From: Candidatus Syntrophopropionicum ammoniitolerans
Lineage (GTDB): Bacteria; Bacillota; Desulfotomaculia; Desulfotomaculales; Pelotomaculaceae
Length of the DNA: 64,000 bases
Direction: 5' to 3'
Assembly (NCBI GenBank): GCA_013201395.1
Contig: JABMJD010000001.1
Span: 124,001 to 188,000 of the forward strand
Shown piece after piece: positions 17,029 to 27,281 of this stretch (position 1 is the first letter of the stretch; each line of letters opens with the position of its first letter). The notes below the pieces were generated by a model, which had not been told where the DNA came from, made no database searches, and was given only the letters and a program-made list of their open reading frames with translations. Made by a program: the position numbers and the translations under genes.

Positions 17029-18693
17029 TTGACAAAAAGTAATAAGCTATCCTTAATACCCCTGGGCGGGCTGGGGGAAATCGGTAAAAATATGATGGTA
17101 GTAAAATACAGGGACAATATTTTAATCATCGACTGTGGGCTAATGTTTCCGGAAGAAGAAATGTTGGGCATTGATATCGTAATTCCGGATATCACTTATC
17201 TTTTGGAAAATAGGGAACTGGTAAAAGGGATTGTCCTCACCCATGGCCATGAGGATCATATTGGGTCTCTACCCTATGTGCTCAGACACCTAAAGGTGCC
17301 CGTATACGGAACCAGGCTCACTTTGGGGCTTCTAAAGGGTAAATTAAGGGAGCAGAATATCCTGGGTAATGTATCGCTAAATACTGTCAAACCGCGGGAT
17401 ATCGTTCAGATCGGGATATTTAAGGTAGAATTCATTAGAGTTTCCCATAGTATACCGGACGCCGTGGCCCTGGCTGTACATACACCGATGGGTGTGGTAA
17501 TGCATACCGGCGATTTTAAGTTTGATCTTACCCCGGTAGATGGCCAGGTAACAGATTTCTATCGTCTGGCCCATCTGGGGGAAAAAGGTGTGCTGGTTTT
17601 AATGTCTGACAGCACCAATGCGGAACGGCCGGGGTACACCGCGTCCGAGCGGGTTGTAGGGAATACCTTTGACGAAAACTTCCGAGAGGCAACTGAAAGA
17701 ATTATCATTACTACATTTGCTTCCAATGTACACCGGTTGCAACAGGCTATCCAGGCAGCGTACAAGCATGACCGTAAGGTTGCTGTTGTGGGTAGAAGTA
17801 TGGTCAATGTAATAAGTGTGGCCAACGAACTTGGTTATATAGATATTCCGGAAGGAATATTAATTGAGCTGGATGAGGCCAACAAATTGGCCCGAAACAA
17901 GGTCGTTATCCTCACCACCGGAAGCCAGGGTGAACCGATGTCGGCCTTAACCAGAATGGCCTTGTCGGATCACCGTCAAGTGGATATTTACCCGGGGGAT
18001 ACAATAATTATTTCAGCGGCACCAATACCAGGTAATGAAAAACTGGTGGCCCGGATTATCAACCAGCTATTCAAACTGGGGGCCAAGGTTATATATGAAT
18101 TGGCCAATGATATCCACGTTTCCGGCCACCCCAACCAGGAAGAACTTAAATTGATGCTTAACCTTGTTCGGCCAAGGTTTTTTGTCCCCGTCCATGGCGA
18201 ATATAGAATGTTAATTAAACATGCTGAATTGGCGAAAGATGTGGGGGTACTGCCGCAAAATATTATTGTGGCTGAAAATGGACAAGTACTCGAATTTAGC
18301 CGCCGTTCAGGACGGATCACCGGCCGGGTGGCAGCGGGTAAGGTCCTTGTTGACGGACTTGGTGTTGGTGATGTGGGTAATATCGTGCTTAAAGACCGCA
18401 AAATGCTTTCAGAGGATGGTATCCTGATCATTGTATTAACCATAGATCGGGAAAGCAAGAAGGTGATCGCCGGCCCGGATATTGTCTCCAGGGGATTTGT
18501 CTACGTGCGGGAATCGGAGGTATTGTTGGAAGAAGCCAGGGTCAGGGTGCAAAACACGTTGGACAAGTGCCTGGAAAAGGGTATCTTGGAATGGTCGAGT
18601 ATCAAGTCTCAAGTCAGGGATACGGTAGGCAAGTATCTCTATGAACAAACCAGAAGGCGCCCAATGATCCTGCCGATTATAATGGAAACCTAG
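17029..18693 (+). CDS. rnj: Ribonuclease J
   Basis: Metallo-beta-lactamase/beta-CASP RNase with 5'-3' exo- and endonuclease activity. The zinc motif HGHEDHIG is near residue 76, with SHSIPD and HTGDFKFD following; the beta-CASP insert and a C-terminal domain complete 554 residues. TTG 17029 after AGGAGGTGAAA is preferred over ATG 16951, because the longer version would include the hairpin at 16962-16985. Bacillus has rnjB at this position, after dapA. Confidence 0.95.
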   Translation: MTKSNKLSLIPLGGLGEIGKNMMVVKYRDNILIIDCGLMFPEEEMLGIDIVIPDITYLLENRELVKGIVLTHGHEDHIGSLPYVLRHLKVPVYGTRLTLGLLKGKLREQNILGNVSLNTVKPRDIVQIGIFKVEFIRVSHSIPDAVALAVHTPMGVVMHTGDFKFDLTPVDGQVTDFYRLAHLGEKGVLVLMSDSTNAERPGYTASERVVGNTFDENFREATERIIITTFASNVHRLQQAIQAAYKHDRKVAVVGRSMVNVISVANELGYIDIPEGILIELDEANKLARNKVVILTTGSQGEPMSALTRMALSDHRQVDIYPGDTIIISAAPIPGNEKLVARIINQLFKLGAKVIYELANDIHVSGHPNQEELKLMLNLVRPRFFVPVHGEYRMLIKHAELAKDVGVLPQNIIVAENGQVLEFSRRSGRITGRVAAGKVLVDGLGVGDVGNIVLKDRKMLSEDGILIIVLTIDRESKKVIAGPDIVSRGFVYVRESEVLLEEARVRVQNTLDKCLEKGILEWSSIKSQVRDTVGKYLYEQTRRRPMILPIIMET

Positions 18694-18696
18694 CAA

Positions 18697-18728
18697 GAAA
18701 AGCCGCTTATTAATAAGCGGCTTTTCCT
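18697..18728. terminator. Bidirectional terminator between rnj and the acuB-like gene
   Basis: Perfect palindrome GAAAAGCCGCTTAT/ATAAGCGGCTTTTC (about 18697-18726), serving the convergent genes on both sides. Confidence 0.92.
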
Positions 18729-18738
18729 AATAATCGAA

Positions 18739-19371
18739 CTAACTGATGTAGGTCACCTTGAATCCATTTTCCTCCAGGGCCTCAACCAGGGGTGCCGGAT
18801 CCACAATACCAAGTCTGAGCACCACATCTGCCTTCTGATTATCCTTTTCCACTGTAACTACCGCCCGGATGATGATATCAAATTCCTTAACAATTTTGGT
18901 GATGTCGGCCAGCAGGCCTACCCTATCTTTGGCCTCTATAACCATTCTCACGCCTGGTTTGCCGTAGCCGAACAGTTTAACCATAGCATCAAAAATGTCA
19001 CTATCGGTGATAATTCCCACCAGAGCATTATTTTCAACCACTGGGACACTGTTGATTTTGTGTTCCCGCATTAATAGCGCAGTTTCCTCTATAGTGGTGT
19101 CTGGGGTAACCGTCATCACATCTTTAACCATAGCATCATCCACAGTTATTTTAGCTAGTAGGTAATTAACTTCAAATATACTCAGGGAAGTGGCTGGGGA
19201 TGGTGATACATTGAGCAGATCTTTTTCTGTTACTAGCCCTATTAATTTTCCTCCTAAAACAACAGGTAATTGTCGAATCTTGTTTTTTTTCATAATGCTT
19301 AACGCTTTAAGGACTGGAGTCTCTTTACTGATAGTAATAGGTGCCCTTGACATATAATCATGTATGAACAC
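18739..19371 (-). CDS. CBS-CBS-ACT regulatory protein, AcuB-like
   Basis: 210 residues: two CBS domains (about 5-60 and 80-135), then an ACT-like domain starting near GVRMVIEAKDRVGLLADITK. This is the AcuB architecture; in Bacillus acuA and acuB are adjacent and act on acetyl-CoA synthetase, whereas here the acuA homologue is 35 kb away (54353). Starts at GTG 19371 behind AAAGGGGGGAT; the longer frame to 19482 includes that ribosome site and is unlikely. CBS domains probably sense adenylates. Divergent from the thiamine operon. Confidence 0.85.
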   Translation of the reverse strand: MFIHDYMSRAPITISKETPVLKALSIMKKNKIRQLPVVLGGKLIGLVTEKDLLNVSPSPATSLSIFEVNYLLAKITVDDAMVKDVMTVTPDTTIEETALLMREHKINSVPVVENNALVGIITDSDIFDAMVKLFGYGKPGVRMVIEAKDRVGLLADITKIVKEFDIIIRAVVTVEKDNQKADVVLRLGIVDPAPLVEALEENGFKVTYIS

Positions 19372-19496
19372 AGAAAATCCCCCCCTTTGTGTACATTGTA
19401 ATCCATTAAATCCTAGGGACACAAGATATACTTCCCTAAAATTTCGCATTTTCCTTTTAATCAGAGACCTTTTATGACCCAATAGCTATATTTCCA

Positions 19497-19525
19497 TTGC
19501 ATTTACCCCGAATTTCTGGTATCTT
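19497..19525 (+). promoter_or_regulatory. Promoter of the thiamine operon
   Basis: TTGCAT (19497-19502), 17-base spacer, TATCTT (19520-19525) with extended -10 TGG at 19517-19519. The predicted start lies about 25 bases ahead of the TPP riboswitch. Confidence 0.5.
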
Positions 19526-19558
19526 GAAAATAGGATAAAATTTAACAGAATAATAAAT

Positions 19559-19651
19559 GCATGGGGAGCTGAATTGTTTCAGCTGAGAAAGAATGCCTGT
19601 TCTGACCCAATGAACCTGATCTGGGTAATGCCAGCGAAGGGAATGCAGCCT
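19559..19651 (+). ncRNA. TPP riboswitch (THI element)
   Basis: The conserved thi-box pieces are all present: CAGCTGAGA (19580-19588), GACCC...GAACCTGATCTGGGTAATGCCAGCGAAGGGAA (about 19603-19643) and a closing stem GCATGGGGAGCTG with the 3' flank. The ligand is thiamine pyrophosphate, repressing the downstream thiD/thiC genes. A terminator hairpin follows at 19668. Confidence 0.97.
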
Positions 19652-19667
19652 TATTGTAAGATAGGTT

Positions 19668-19708
19668 TATAACCTTTTGCCGGCGCAGGTAAAAGGTTAT
19701 TTTATTTT
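19668..19708 (+). terminator. Riboswitch-controlled terminator
   Basis: ATAACCTTTT (19669-19678) pairs with AAAAGGTTAT (19691-19700), followed by TTTATTTT. Placed directly after the TPP aptamer, so transcription attenuation is the likely mechanism. Confidence 0.85.
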
Positions 19709-19720
19709 CTAGGGAGGTGA

Positions 19721-19759
19721 ATGGCACAGTTTTTATTAAGAATGGGGGTGCCTACTTGA
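19721..19759 (+). CDS. 12-codon leader ORF coupled to thiD
   Basis: ATG 19721 follows AGGGAGGTGA (19711-19720) immediately; the frame encodes [12 protein letters not shown] and stops at TGA 19757-19759. That stop overlaps TTG 19756-19758, the likely thiD start (TTGA). The arrangement predicts translational coupling. It could instead be an accident of a thiD start at GTG 19717. Confidence 0.4.
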   Translation: MAQFLLRMGVPT

Positions 19760-20565
19760 AAAATGTATTAACAATTGCCGGCTCTGATTCATGTGGCGGT
19801 GCAGGTATACAAGCAGATTTAAAAACATTCGGTGCTCTTGGTACCCATGGTATGAGCGTAATAACTGCCGTAACCGCCCAGAACACCAGAGGTGTGCTCA
19901 GTGTTAGGGAGCTGGATGTGGATATTATCAAGGATCAGATTGACTGCCTATTTGATGACATAAAAATAGATGCCGTTAAAGTTGGAATGGTGTCCAGTAT
20001 AGGAATTATTAATGTAATCGGCCGATGTTTGCAAAAGAACAGTGCAGTTAATATTGTTGTTGATCCGGTGATGGTTTCCAAAAGCGGTTATCATCTGTTA
20101 AGAGAGGAAGCTGAGGAAGAGCTGGTTAGGGTGCTATTTCCGCTGGCGGAACTGGTTACCCCCAATTTGTATGAAGCAGAGATTATTACAGGCGATAAAA
20201 TAGAAACACTGGCACAAATGAAAACAGCGGCAGTGAAAATATATGAACTAGCCGGCACAAAGGTAATTGTCAAGGGTGGCCATCTCACAGGTGACGCCGT
20301 AGATGTAGTTTTTGATGGTCATGATTTTAGCTATTTGCCGGGTAGGCGGATAGAAACAAAAAATACCCACGGCACCGGCTGCACATTTTCTTCAGCTATA
20401 GCAGCCATGCTGGCCCGGGGGTTTCCGATCCCGGAGGCAACCAGGCAGGCAAAGGAATATATAAACGGTGCCATTGGGTGCTCCTGGCAGCTTGGACATG
20501 GTGTGGGCCCGGTCAACCATTTTTACAATTTCTATAAAAAAGCGGGCCAGGGTGAGAACACCTGA
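19756..20565 (+). CDS. thiD: Hydroxymethylpyrimidine (phosphate) kinase
   Basis: Phosphorylates HMP and HMP-P for thiamine synthesis. Ribokinase fold with the substrate loop [17 protein letters not shown] at residues 8-24 and the ATP/anion-hole signature [15 protein letters not shown] near residue 203. Start TTG 19756 behind GGGGGTG gives 269 residues, beginning [11 protein letters not shown] like the family. It is directly under the TPP riboswitch; thiC and a HAD phosphatase follow, 141 bases and 1.4 kb later. Confidence 0.95.
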   Translation: MKNVLTIAGSDSCGGAGIQADLKTFGALGTHGMSVITAVTAQNTRGVLSVRELDVDIIKDQIDCLFDDIKIDAVKVGMVSSIGIINVIGRCLQKNSAVNIVVDPVMVSKSGYHLLREEAEEELVRVLFPLAELVTPNLYEAEIITGDKIETLAQMKTAAVKIYELAGTKVIVKGGHLTGDAVDVVFDGHDFSYLPGRRIETKNTHGTGCTFSSAIAAMLARGFPIPEATRQAKEYINGAIGCSWQLGHGVGPVNHFYNFYKKAGQGENT

Positions 20566-20706
20566 TGGTTTGCAAAACAGTAATACCACCAGGCACCACA
20601 ACAACATATCCCTAAAAAGGAAAAAGTCTGGTTTTAACCAGGGCATGGTCTCAGGCAGGTATGGGTCTCATTATATGAGTTTCATTAATGGAAAGGATGT
20701 GCTGTA

Positions 20707-21999
20707 TTGCACTATACTACACAGATGGATGCTGCCCGGAAAGGCATTATTACGGCAGCTATGGAAATGGTCGCTGATGAAGAAATGATGGAGCCGGAAA
20801 AACTACGGGAGCTGGTGGCCGGCGGCAAGGTTGTCATTCCGGCTAATAAAAATCATGGTGCACTGAAACCCTGTGGTATTGGAAAAAATCTGCGCACCAA
20901 GATCAATGTCAATCTTGGTGTGTCCAAGGATTGTTGCCATATTGAAGCAGAGTTGGAAAAGGCCCAGATGGCAGTGGAATTGAAGGCTGATGCTATTATG
21001 GACCTGAGCTGCTATGGCCGAACGGAAGACTTCAGGCGCAGGCTGATTGAGGTATCTCCGGCGGCAATTGGGACGGTACCTGTCTATGATGCTGTGGGAT
21101 TCTACGAGAAGGAACTCAGACAAATAACAGTAGACGAATTTTTTGGGGTTGTAGAAAAACATGCCGCAGATGGTGTGGACTTTATGACCATCCATGCCGG
21201 TGTGAATAGAGATACTGCCGCCAGGTTCAAAAAAAATCCGCGGCTGACCAATATTGTATCCCGGGGTGGTTCCCTGTTGTTTGCCTGGATGGAAATGAAT
21301 AATAGAGAAAACCCCTTTTTTGAACATTATGATCGGCTGCTGGACATCTGCCGCCAGCATGATGTCACGATTAGTCTTGGAGATGCCTGCCGGCCAGGCA
21401 GCATCAAAGATGCCACAGATGCTGCCCAAATCCAGGAATTGATTATTCTGGGGGAGCTGACAAAGCAGGCCTGGGCAAGGGATGTCCAGGTGATGATCGA
21501 AGGCCCGGGGCATATGGCCCTAAACGAGATAGTGCCCAATATGCTTTTAGAAAAGAAATTATGCCATGATGCACCATTTTATGTGTTAGGACCGGTAGTA
21601 ACAGATATTGCCCCCGGCTACGATCATATCACCAGTGCTATCGGCGGGGCCATTGCTGCGGCTAATGGTGCCGACTTCCTCTGTTATGTGACGCCGGCAG
21701 AACACCTGCGGCTGCCCACACTGGAGGACATGAGGGAAGGCATCATGGCCACACGTATTGCCGCTCATGCGGCGGATATTGCCAAAAATGTGCCGGGAGC
21801 AGTCCATTGGGATCATGAAATGAGTGCTGCCAGGTGTAACCTGGATTGGCCCAGAATGTTTTCACTGGCGTTAGATCCGGAAAAGGCCAGGTGTTATAGG
21901 GCTGAATCCATACCGGAAAAAGAGGAAACCTGCACCATGTGCGGCAAGATGTGTGCGATCCGCCATATGAACAAGGTTTTAGCGGGAGAATACCTGTGA
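20707..21999 (+). CDS. thiC: Phosphomethylpyrimidine synthase ThiC
   Basis: Radical-SAM enzyme converting aminoimidazole ribotide to HMP-P. 430 residues, the short form without the plant/proteobacterial N-terminal extension. The C-terminal cluster motif reads C-T-M-C-G-K-M-C, that is CX2CX3C, one residue shorter than the CX2CX4C of proteobacterial ThiC. TTG 20707 follows GGAAAGGAT. The paralogue BzaF (5-hydroxybenzimidazole synthase for cobamide lower ligands) shares this fold, but the place behind a TPP riboswitch and thiD favours ThiC. The stop overlaps the next gene. Confidence 0.92.
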   Translation: MHYTTQMDAARKGIITAAMEMVADEEMMEPEKLRELVAGGKVVIPANKNHGALKPCGIGKNLRTKINVNLGVSKDCCHIEAELEKAQMAVELKADAIMDLSCYGRTEDFRRRLIEVSPAAIGTVPVYDAVGFYEKELRQITVDEFFGVVEKHAADGVDFMTIHAGVNRDTAARFKKNPRLTNIVSRGGSLLFAWMEMNNRENPFFEHYDRLLDICRQHDVTISLGDACRPGSIKDATDAAQIQELIILGELTKQAWARDVQVMIEGPGHMALNEIVPNMLLEKKLCHDAPFYVLGPVVTDIAPGYDHITSAIGGAIAAANGADFLCYVTPAEHLRLPTLEDMREGIMATRIAAHAADIAKNVPGAVHWDHEMSAARCNLDWPRMFSLALDPEKARCYRAESIPEKEETCTMCGKMCAIRHMNKVLAGEYL

Positions 22000-22652
22000 A
22001 CAATGAAGCGGCAAAAAAAGGGGATTTAGTCTTTTTTGTTGATTTTGATGGGACAATAACCAGGCAGGATGTCTGCGCGGTGATGGTTGAAGCCTTTGCG
22101 GCGACAGGCTGGCGTGAAATAAATGCCAGTTGGGAAAGGAAGGAAATAACTACCGAACAATGTGCAAACATGACCTTTAACCTATTTAGGACAGATCCCG
22201 GTGGCTTGAAAAGGCTGCTGGAAACAATGGAAATTGATCGATATTTCCATAGATTTCTGAGCTTTTGCCGGGAAAAAGGGCACATGGTTTATGTGCTCAG
22301 TGACGGATATGATTTTTGTATTGATACTGTTTTTGCCAGGTATCAAATAGATGTACCCTATTACGCCAACAAAATGGTATATGACGGCAGTTTTAAAATA
22401 GAATGTCCCCACATAAATCCACAATGCGGCATTTGCGGCACCTGCAAAACCAAACTGATGGAGAAACTAAAGGGCCGGGGAAATACTGTGGTATACATTG
22501 GGGACGGATACTCCGACACCTGCCCGGTCACTAAAGCTGATATTGTTTTTGCCAAAAAAGATTTATACCGTTTCTGCCGGGATAATGGGATCAAGGCCAG
22601 GCATTATAATAGTTTTAAGGACATAATCATATACCTGGAATCCAGGCCATAG
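21996..22652 (+). CDS. HAD-IB phosphatase, MtnX-like, coupled to thiC
   Basis: 218 residues. HAD motif I is DFDGTIT (about 16-22) and motif IV is GDGYSDTCP (about 167-175), typical of the SerB/MtnX group of small-molecule phosphatases. A four-Cys segment ([14 protein letters not shown], about 134-147) in the cap/insert may bind metal. GTG 21996 overlaps the thiC stop (GTGA), so translation is coupled. In a thiamine operon it may dephosphorylate HMP-P or thiamine phosphate; this is inference from context. The longer frame upstream lies inside thiC. Confidence 0.85.
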   Translation: MNNEAAKKGDLVFFVDFDGTITRQDVCAVMVEAFAATGWREINASWERKEITTEQCANMTFNLFRTDPGGLKRLLETMEIDRYFHRFLSFCREKGHMVYVLSDGYDFCIDTVFARYQIDVPYYANKMVYDGSFKIECPHINPQCGICGTCKTKLMEKLKGRGNTVVYIGDGYSDTCPVTKADIVFAKKDLYRFCRDNGIKARHYNSFKDIIIYLESRP

Positions 22653-22669
22653 TATTGTCGCCTTATAAA

Positions 22670-22700
22670 TGCACAGGGTAAACCTGTGTATTTTTTTTAT
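22670..22700 (+). terminator. Terminator of the thiamine operon
   Basis: CACAGG (22672-22677) / CCTGTG (22683-22688) with flanking pairs and an eight-T run. Confidence 0.85.
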
Positions 22701-22764
22701 TATAAATACATACTAAGGATGTTGAACATAACAATTCATAAAATAACATACTGGAGTGAAATAA

Positions 22765-23607
22765 ATGAAAGAACGGAATTTTGAATCTGAACCAGGTGTC
22801 TTTCCATTTATCCCTATCCAGCCACCCGGACCGGCCATTGAGCCGGAACCGGAGCGACATGAGGACCCGGAGCGGGATAATGAGCCCCGCCCGGATCAGC
22901 AGCCCAGCCGCAGGATACCCGGCCAAACTAAAAGCACCCTGGAGGCCATGAAAGAGGTAGGGACAACACCTACCCCGGAAATAAAAAGCAACATCCATTG
23001 CCTGACTATTATTGGCCAAATTGAAGGACACCTGGTTTTGCCGCCCCAGAATAAGACTACCAAGTATGAGCACATGATCCCCCAGCTGGTAGCCCTTGAG
23101 CAGGCCCCCGAAATAGAAGGTATCCTAATCGTCCTGAACACGGTAGGTGGGGATGTAGAAGCAGGCCTGGCCATAGCAGAGATGATTGCCGGCATGTCCA
23201 AGCCCACTGTATCGGTTGTCCTCGGTGGCGGTCATTCCATAGGTGTGCCCATAGCGGTGGGTACCCAATATTCCTACATTGCCAATACCGCCAGCATGAC
23301 TATTCACCCTATTCGTCTCAACGGACTGGTTATTGGTGTACCCCAGACATATGAATATCTGGACAAGATGCAGGACAGGGTGGTGCGTTTTACCACTGAG
23401 CATTCCAGAATAAGTGGGGAAAAATATCGTGAATTGATGTTCCGCACGGGAGAGCTGGCCCGGGACATCGGCACTGTCCTCATCGGCCGGGAAGCTGTGG
23501 ACGTAGGATTGATTGATGAAGTGGGTGGTATAGGCGATGCTGTCAAGAAGCTAAAAGATTTAATCGAGGAGGGGAAAAAGAAACAGAAAGAGGTGTTACC
23601 CCAGTGA
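22765..23607 (+). CDS. tepA: ClpP-like protease TepA
   Basis: 280 residues. A proline- and glutamate-rich N-terminal ~75 residues precede a ClpP-fold domain: [17 protein letters not shown], then [12 protein letters not shown] with the predicted nucleophilic Ser, and a MTIHPIRL segment supplying the His. TepA-type proteins lack a ClpX partner and are reported to aid protein export. ATG 22765 follows CTGGAGTGA. Overlaps ylzJ by four bases; order rnj-tepA-ylzJ-spoIIIE is close to Bacillus. Confidence 0.9.
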   Translation: MKERNFESEPGVFPFIPIQPPGPAIEPEPERHEDPERDNEPRPDQQPSRRIPGQTKSTLEAMKEVGTTPTPEIKSNIHCLTIIGQIEGHLVLPPQNKTTKYEHMIPQLVALEQAPEIEGILIVLNTVGGDVEAGLAIAEMIAGMSKPTVSVVLGGGHSIGVPIAVGTQYSYIANTASMTIHPIRLNGLVIGVPQTYEYLDKMQDRVVRFTTEHSRISGEKYRELMFRTGELARDIGTVLIGREAVDVGLIDEVGGIGDAVKKLKDLIEEGKKKQKEVLPQ

Positions 23608-23816
23608 TTCTATATACACCGATGCAGTTGGAACTTGTACTGGAGGGATTTGATCAAACTAAATACCCCGAATACAAGGAAATTAAATACAAAGGTGTGC
23701 CGGTATTGGTAGAAAAAACAGATTCCGGCGAACAAAAAATAGTGAAACTTCTCAGTACTGATCCTGCTGACTACCTTAAACAGGAAATGTCACCGGGTAG
23801 TTTAATTGAAACATAA
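23604..23816 (+). CDS. ylzJ: YlzJ-like protein
   Basis: 70 residues, opening [15 protein letters not shown] and with the central VPVLVEK strand, as in the YlzJ family found beside tepA in Bacilli and Clostridia. GTG 23604 overlaps the tepA stop (GTGA), implying coupled translation and perhaps joint function with TepA. No catalytic motif; function unknown. Confidence 0.85.
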   Translation: MILYTPMQLELVLEGFDQTKYPEYKEIKYKGVPVLVEKTDSGEQKIVKLLSTDPADYLKQEMSPGSLIET

Positions 23817-23924
23817 AGGCGTAAAAAAGTTATTATTAGACTGTTGCGTTTAATTATGGCGTATCAGGAAATATTTTGACTATTTTTAACCGCCGGAGAG
23901 CCGCAAAATATTACATTAGTTTGT

Positions 23925-23953
23925 TTATCAGGACATGCCTCCCGTGCTATAAT
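23925..23953 (+). promoter_or_regulatory. Promoter of uppP
   Basis: TTATCA (23925-23930), 17-base spacer, TATAAT (23948-23953) preceded by TGC, an extended -10. Confidence 0.6.
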
Positions 23954-23982
23954 TAGGCAGTGTGAATCCGGGAGGTGTTATT

Positions 23983-24771
23983 TTGACTGTGTTACAAGCC
24001 CTATTCATGGGTATCATCCAGGGTTTGGGTGAGTTTCTGCCTATATCTAGTTCGGCTCACCTGGTTCTCACCCCATGGGTGTTGGGCTGGGAGGATCCGG
24101 GCCTGGTATTTGATGTGGCCTTGCATATGGGAACACTTCTGGCCGTGGTAGCCTTTTTCTGGCGGGATTGGGTGGAACTATTTAGCGAAGCAATTATCAA
24201 GCGTCGCAGTACACAAAAGGCTTCCATGTTCTGGTATCTGCTGATCGCAACTATCCCCGGTGCGCTGGCCGGTTATACCTTAGAAGAACAGGCTGAAACT
24301 ATTTTCAGAAATCCGCTAATTATTGCGTCCATGCTGATTATTATGGGTTTAATACTGTTCATTGTTGATCGGCGTGCCGTAAATAGAAAAAATATGAATG
24401 GAATAACCTTTGTGGACAGTCTGCTGATTGGGCTGTCCCAGGCTTTTGCCATCATACCGGGCGTTTCCCGTTCCGGTGTAACCATGACTGCCGGGCGGGC
24501 CCTGGGCTTTACCCGTAAAACAGCAGCCCGTTTTTCCTTTTTGTTATCCACACCGATTATTTTTGGTGCGGGGGTAATGCAACTAAAAAATCTAACAATA
24601 TCAGACATTAATATTGCCTTTATTATCGGGGTTTTATCGTCTGCTATAGTTGGTGTGCTGTCCATCGGGTTTCTCCTCCGGTACCTTACCACACGCAGTT
24701 TTGATATATTTGTATGGTATCGGCTGATCATCGGATTAGCAATAATTGTGCTGGTCTTTGTCCGTATGTGA
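23983..24771 (+). CDS. uppP: Undecaprenyl-diphosphatase UppP/BacA
   Basis: Integral membrane enzyme that recycles the peptidoglycan lipid carrier by dephosphorylating undecaprenyl pyrophosphate. 262 residues, about eight hydrophobic helices, with the active-site motifs GLGEFLPISSSAHL (residues 13-26) and PGVSRSGVTM. TTG 23983 after GGGAGGTG; the frame also opens earlier at GTG 23962 but includes the ribosome site. Own promoter upstream and a weak hairpin downstream: probably monocistronic. Confidence 0.96.
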   Translation: MTVLQALFMGIIQGLGEFLPISSSAHLVLTPWVLGWEDPGLVFDVALHMGTLLAVVAFFWRDWVELFSEAIIKRRSTQKASMFWYLLIATIPGALAGYTLEEQAETIFRNPLIIASMLIIMGLILFIVDRRAVNRKNMNGITFVDSLLIGLSQAFAIIPGVSRSGVTMTAGRALGFTRKTAARFSFLLSTPIIFGAGVMQLKNLTISDINIAFIIGVLSSAIVGVLSIGFLLRYLTTRSFDIFVWYRLIIGLAIIVLVFVRM

Positions 24772-24804
24772 CTGCATATAGTGGGAAAATTACAGTTGCG
24801 AAAA

Positions 24805-24836
24805 GGTCCTCTCCAACCGGGAGGGCTATTTATTTA
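24805..24836 (+). terminator. Weak terminator after uppP
   Basis: CCTCTC (24808-24813) / GGGAGG (24819-24824) with a 5-base loop, then CTATTTATTT. Confidence 0.6.
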
Positions 24837-24888
24837 AAGGAATTTCAGCCAAATTTGTGGTATATTATTTTTGAGGGGAGGAGGAGAG

Positions 24889-27126
24889 ATGGGCACTTTC
24901 AGTCAAATAAAGGATGAGCTGAAGTACGAGATACTCGGCATTGCCCTGGTTGCTCTGGGAATTCTGGGCCTGGTCTGCCTCCTTTTGCCTGAAGCCGGCT
25001 TGCTCAGCAGTTTTATAGATAAGGTGTTAAAAAGCGTCGCCGGTGAGGGGCGGTATATTTTACCATTCCTTTTGATCCTGGTTGGGGCGAAATTTGTACG
25101 TAATAGAGCTCAGGCTAACCTTTCTGAAAGAATGTACGGGGTGTTAGTACTATTTCTGATCGCTCTAACGTTGTTTCACCTGGTGATCCCTGTTGAGAAT
25201 GCTTTTTCTGCCGGCTTTGCGGGTGATGGGGGTGGATTGATTGGTGCTCTGGTTAGCTATGTGGCTATAAAATCCTTTGGCATCATTGGTACCTACGTTA
25301 TTCTAGTTGCCTTCAGTTTAATCGCCCTATTACTGCTGACAAAACTGTCAACGGCAGCCATGGTCAAGGGTTTTACCACAAAGGTGCGGAACACCTTTAA
25401 AAATGCCGTTGCCAGGATCATGAACTTCCTTTTTGAAGAGGTGGAAGAGGAAAAGGCTCCTGAACCGGCACCGCCGATCATCATTGATCATGAAGGAGAG
25501 CAGTATGCGATAGTTAAGGGACATAAAAAAATAAAAGAAACAAGGGCAAAAGAACGAATAACAGTAATGCCTCCCGCTGTAAAAAAAAGCACCCAAATAT
25601 CCCCAAATGTTGTTAGTAAAAACATTAGCGATGAATCACCAGAGGCGGAAGATATATTCCCTGTGTTTGATAAAAATTACCGGCAGGAATTGCCCACATT
25701 CCAACTACCGCCAATTTCTATTCTCACGCGCTCACACCGGGTTAAAAGCAACCGTTTGAGCAAGGATATTAGTGAAAATATACGCATATTAGAGGATACC
25801 CTGGAGAGTTTTGGGGTCAAGGCCAAAATTATGCAGGTTTCTAAAGGACCAGCCATTACCCGTTATGAAATCCAGCCCCCTCCCGGGGTAAAGGTTAGCC
25901 GCATTGTCGGTCTGGCAGATGATATTGCCCTGTCAATGGCTGCTCCGGATGTGCGCATTGAGGCCCCCATCCCCGGAAAGGCGGCAGTGGGCATCGAGGT
26001 GCCAAACAAAGAGGTTTCTATGGTGCACCTGCGGGATCTTCTGGAAACACAGGAATTTACCCAGTCTGGGTCCAGGTTGACGATAGCCCTGGGCAAGGAC
26101 ATTGCAGGCAACCCCAAGGTAACCGACCTGGCCAAAATGCCCCACCTATTAATAGCGGGCGCCACAGGATCCGGTAAAAGTGTTTGTCTGAACACATTAA
26201 TTGCCAGTATCCTTTTTAAGGCTACACCAGAAGAGGTCAAGCTGTTAATGATAGATCCCAAAATGGTAGAGCTGGCGACCTACAATGGTGTACCCCACTT
26301 GGTTAACCCGGTGGTTACTGATTCCAAGAAAGCTGCCACAGCATTACGGTGGGCGGTAAGGGAAATGGAACGCCGCTATGAGCTATTTTCCCAGGCCGGG
26401 GTACGGGATATCACCCGTTATAACAAATTTCCTAAAAAGAAGGAATCAGAAGTTGAGCAGCCTCTACCCCTAATAGTGATTATCATTGACGAGTTAGCTG
26501 ATCTGATGATGGTAGCGCCGGCAGATGTTGAAGATGCCGTATGCCGGCTGGCTCAGATGGCCAGAGCGGCAGGCATACATTTGGTAGTGGCTACTCAACG
26601 CCCCTCTGTAGATGTAATCACCGGGTTAATAAAGGCTAATATTCCATCAAGAATTTCCTTTGCTGTTTCATCCCAAATAGATTCCCGTACTATCCTGGAT
26701 ATGGCTGGTGCGGAAAAACTGCTGGGGAAAGGCGATATGCTATTTTTCCCAGTTGATGCTGCTAAACCGGTGCGAATTCAGGGCGCATATCTGTCCGACC
26801 GTGAAGTAGAGGACCTGGTCAACTATCTAAAAAAACAGGCCGAACCGGTATATGATGAGGAGATATTGTCCTCCGCACCGGAAGAAGAAATGATGCCGGT
26901 GATAGAAGACGGTCTACTGCCTCAGGCGGTTAAAATCCTGATCGAAAGTGGCCATGCCTCCATCTCCATGCTGCAAAGAAGATTACGCATTGGATACGCC
27001 AGAGCTGCACGTCTAATTGATATAATGGAGCAGAGGGGCATTGTTGGCGGCTATGAAGGTAGTAAACCACGATCCATACTGATGACCCTGGAACAATACA
27101 ATCAGTTTTTTAAAAACGACAAGTAG
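24889..27126 (+). CDS. spoIIIE: DNA translocase FtsK/SpoIIIE
   Basis: Septal DNA pump for chromosome segregation; in spore formers it moves the chromosome into the forespore. 745 residues: four to five N-terminal membrane helices (to about 165), a charged linker, then the RecA-like motor with Walker [10 protein letters not shown] (about 420-428) and Walker [12 protein letters not shown], and a C-terminal gamma winged-helix domain that reads polarity sequences ([20 protein letters not shown]). ATG 24889 follows GGGGAGGAGGAG. A sporulation-specific and a general form cannot be told apart from the sequence. Confidence 0.96.
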   Translation: MGTFSQIKDELKYEILGIALVALGILGLVCLLLPEAGLLSSFIDKVLKSVAGEGRYILPFLLILVGAKFVRNRAQANLSERMYGVLVLFLIALTLFHLVIPVENAFSAGFAGDGGGLIGALVSYVAIKSFGIIGTYVILVAFSLIALLLLTKLSTAAMVKGFTTKVRNTFKNAVARIMNFLFEEVEEEKAPEPAPPIIIDHEGEQYAIVKGHKKIKETRAKERITVMPPAVKKSTQISPNVVSKNISDESPEAEDIFPVFDKNYRQELPTFQLPPISILTRSHRVKSNRLSKDISENIRILEDTLESFGVKAKIMQVSKGPAITRYEIQPPPGVKVSRIVGLADDIALSMAAPDVRIEAPIPGKAAVGIEVPNKEVSMVHLRDLLETQEFTQSGSRLTIALGKDIAGNPKVTDLAKMPHLLIAGATGSGKSVCLNTLIASILFKATPEEVKLLMIDPKMVELATYNGVPHLVNPVVTDSKKAATALRWAVREMERRYELFSQAGVRDITRYNKFPKKKESEVEQPLPLIVIIIDELADLMMVAPADVEDAVCRLAQMARAAGIHLVVATQRPSVDVITGLIKANIPSRISFAVSSQIDSRTILDMAGAEKLLGKGDMLFFPVDAAKPVRIQGAYLSDREVEDLVNYLKKQAEPVYDEEILSSAPEEEMMPVIEDGLLPQAVKILIESGHASISMLQRRLRIGYARAARLIDIMEQRGIVGGYEGSKPRSILMTLEQYNQFFKNDK

Positions 27127-27281
27127 TGGGGAATTACTATTCTAAACCCTATGGCTTAGGGCATAAATTGCATGCTGAGAACTAGTAGAAATGCTATCTA
27201 TATATTTTAATAAAAGGGAAAAACTAAAAATGTTTTTAATAACATCAATTTAGGAATGGTGAGGTTGTAGACAGTTTAAAT

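Noticed and set aside
20629-20645. CTGGTTTTAACCAG palindrome between thiD and thiC as terminator
   Set aside because: Only a two-base loop in the full pairing and no T run; the operon probably reads through.
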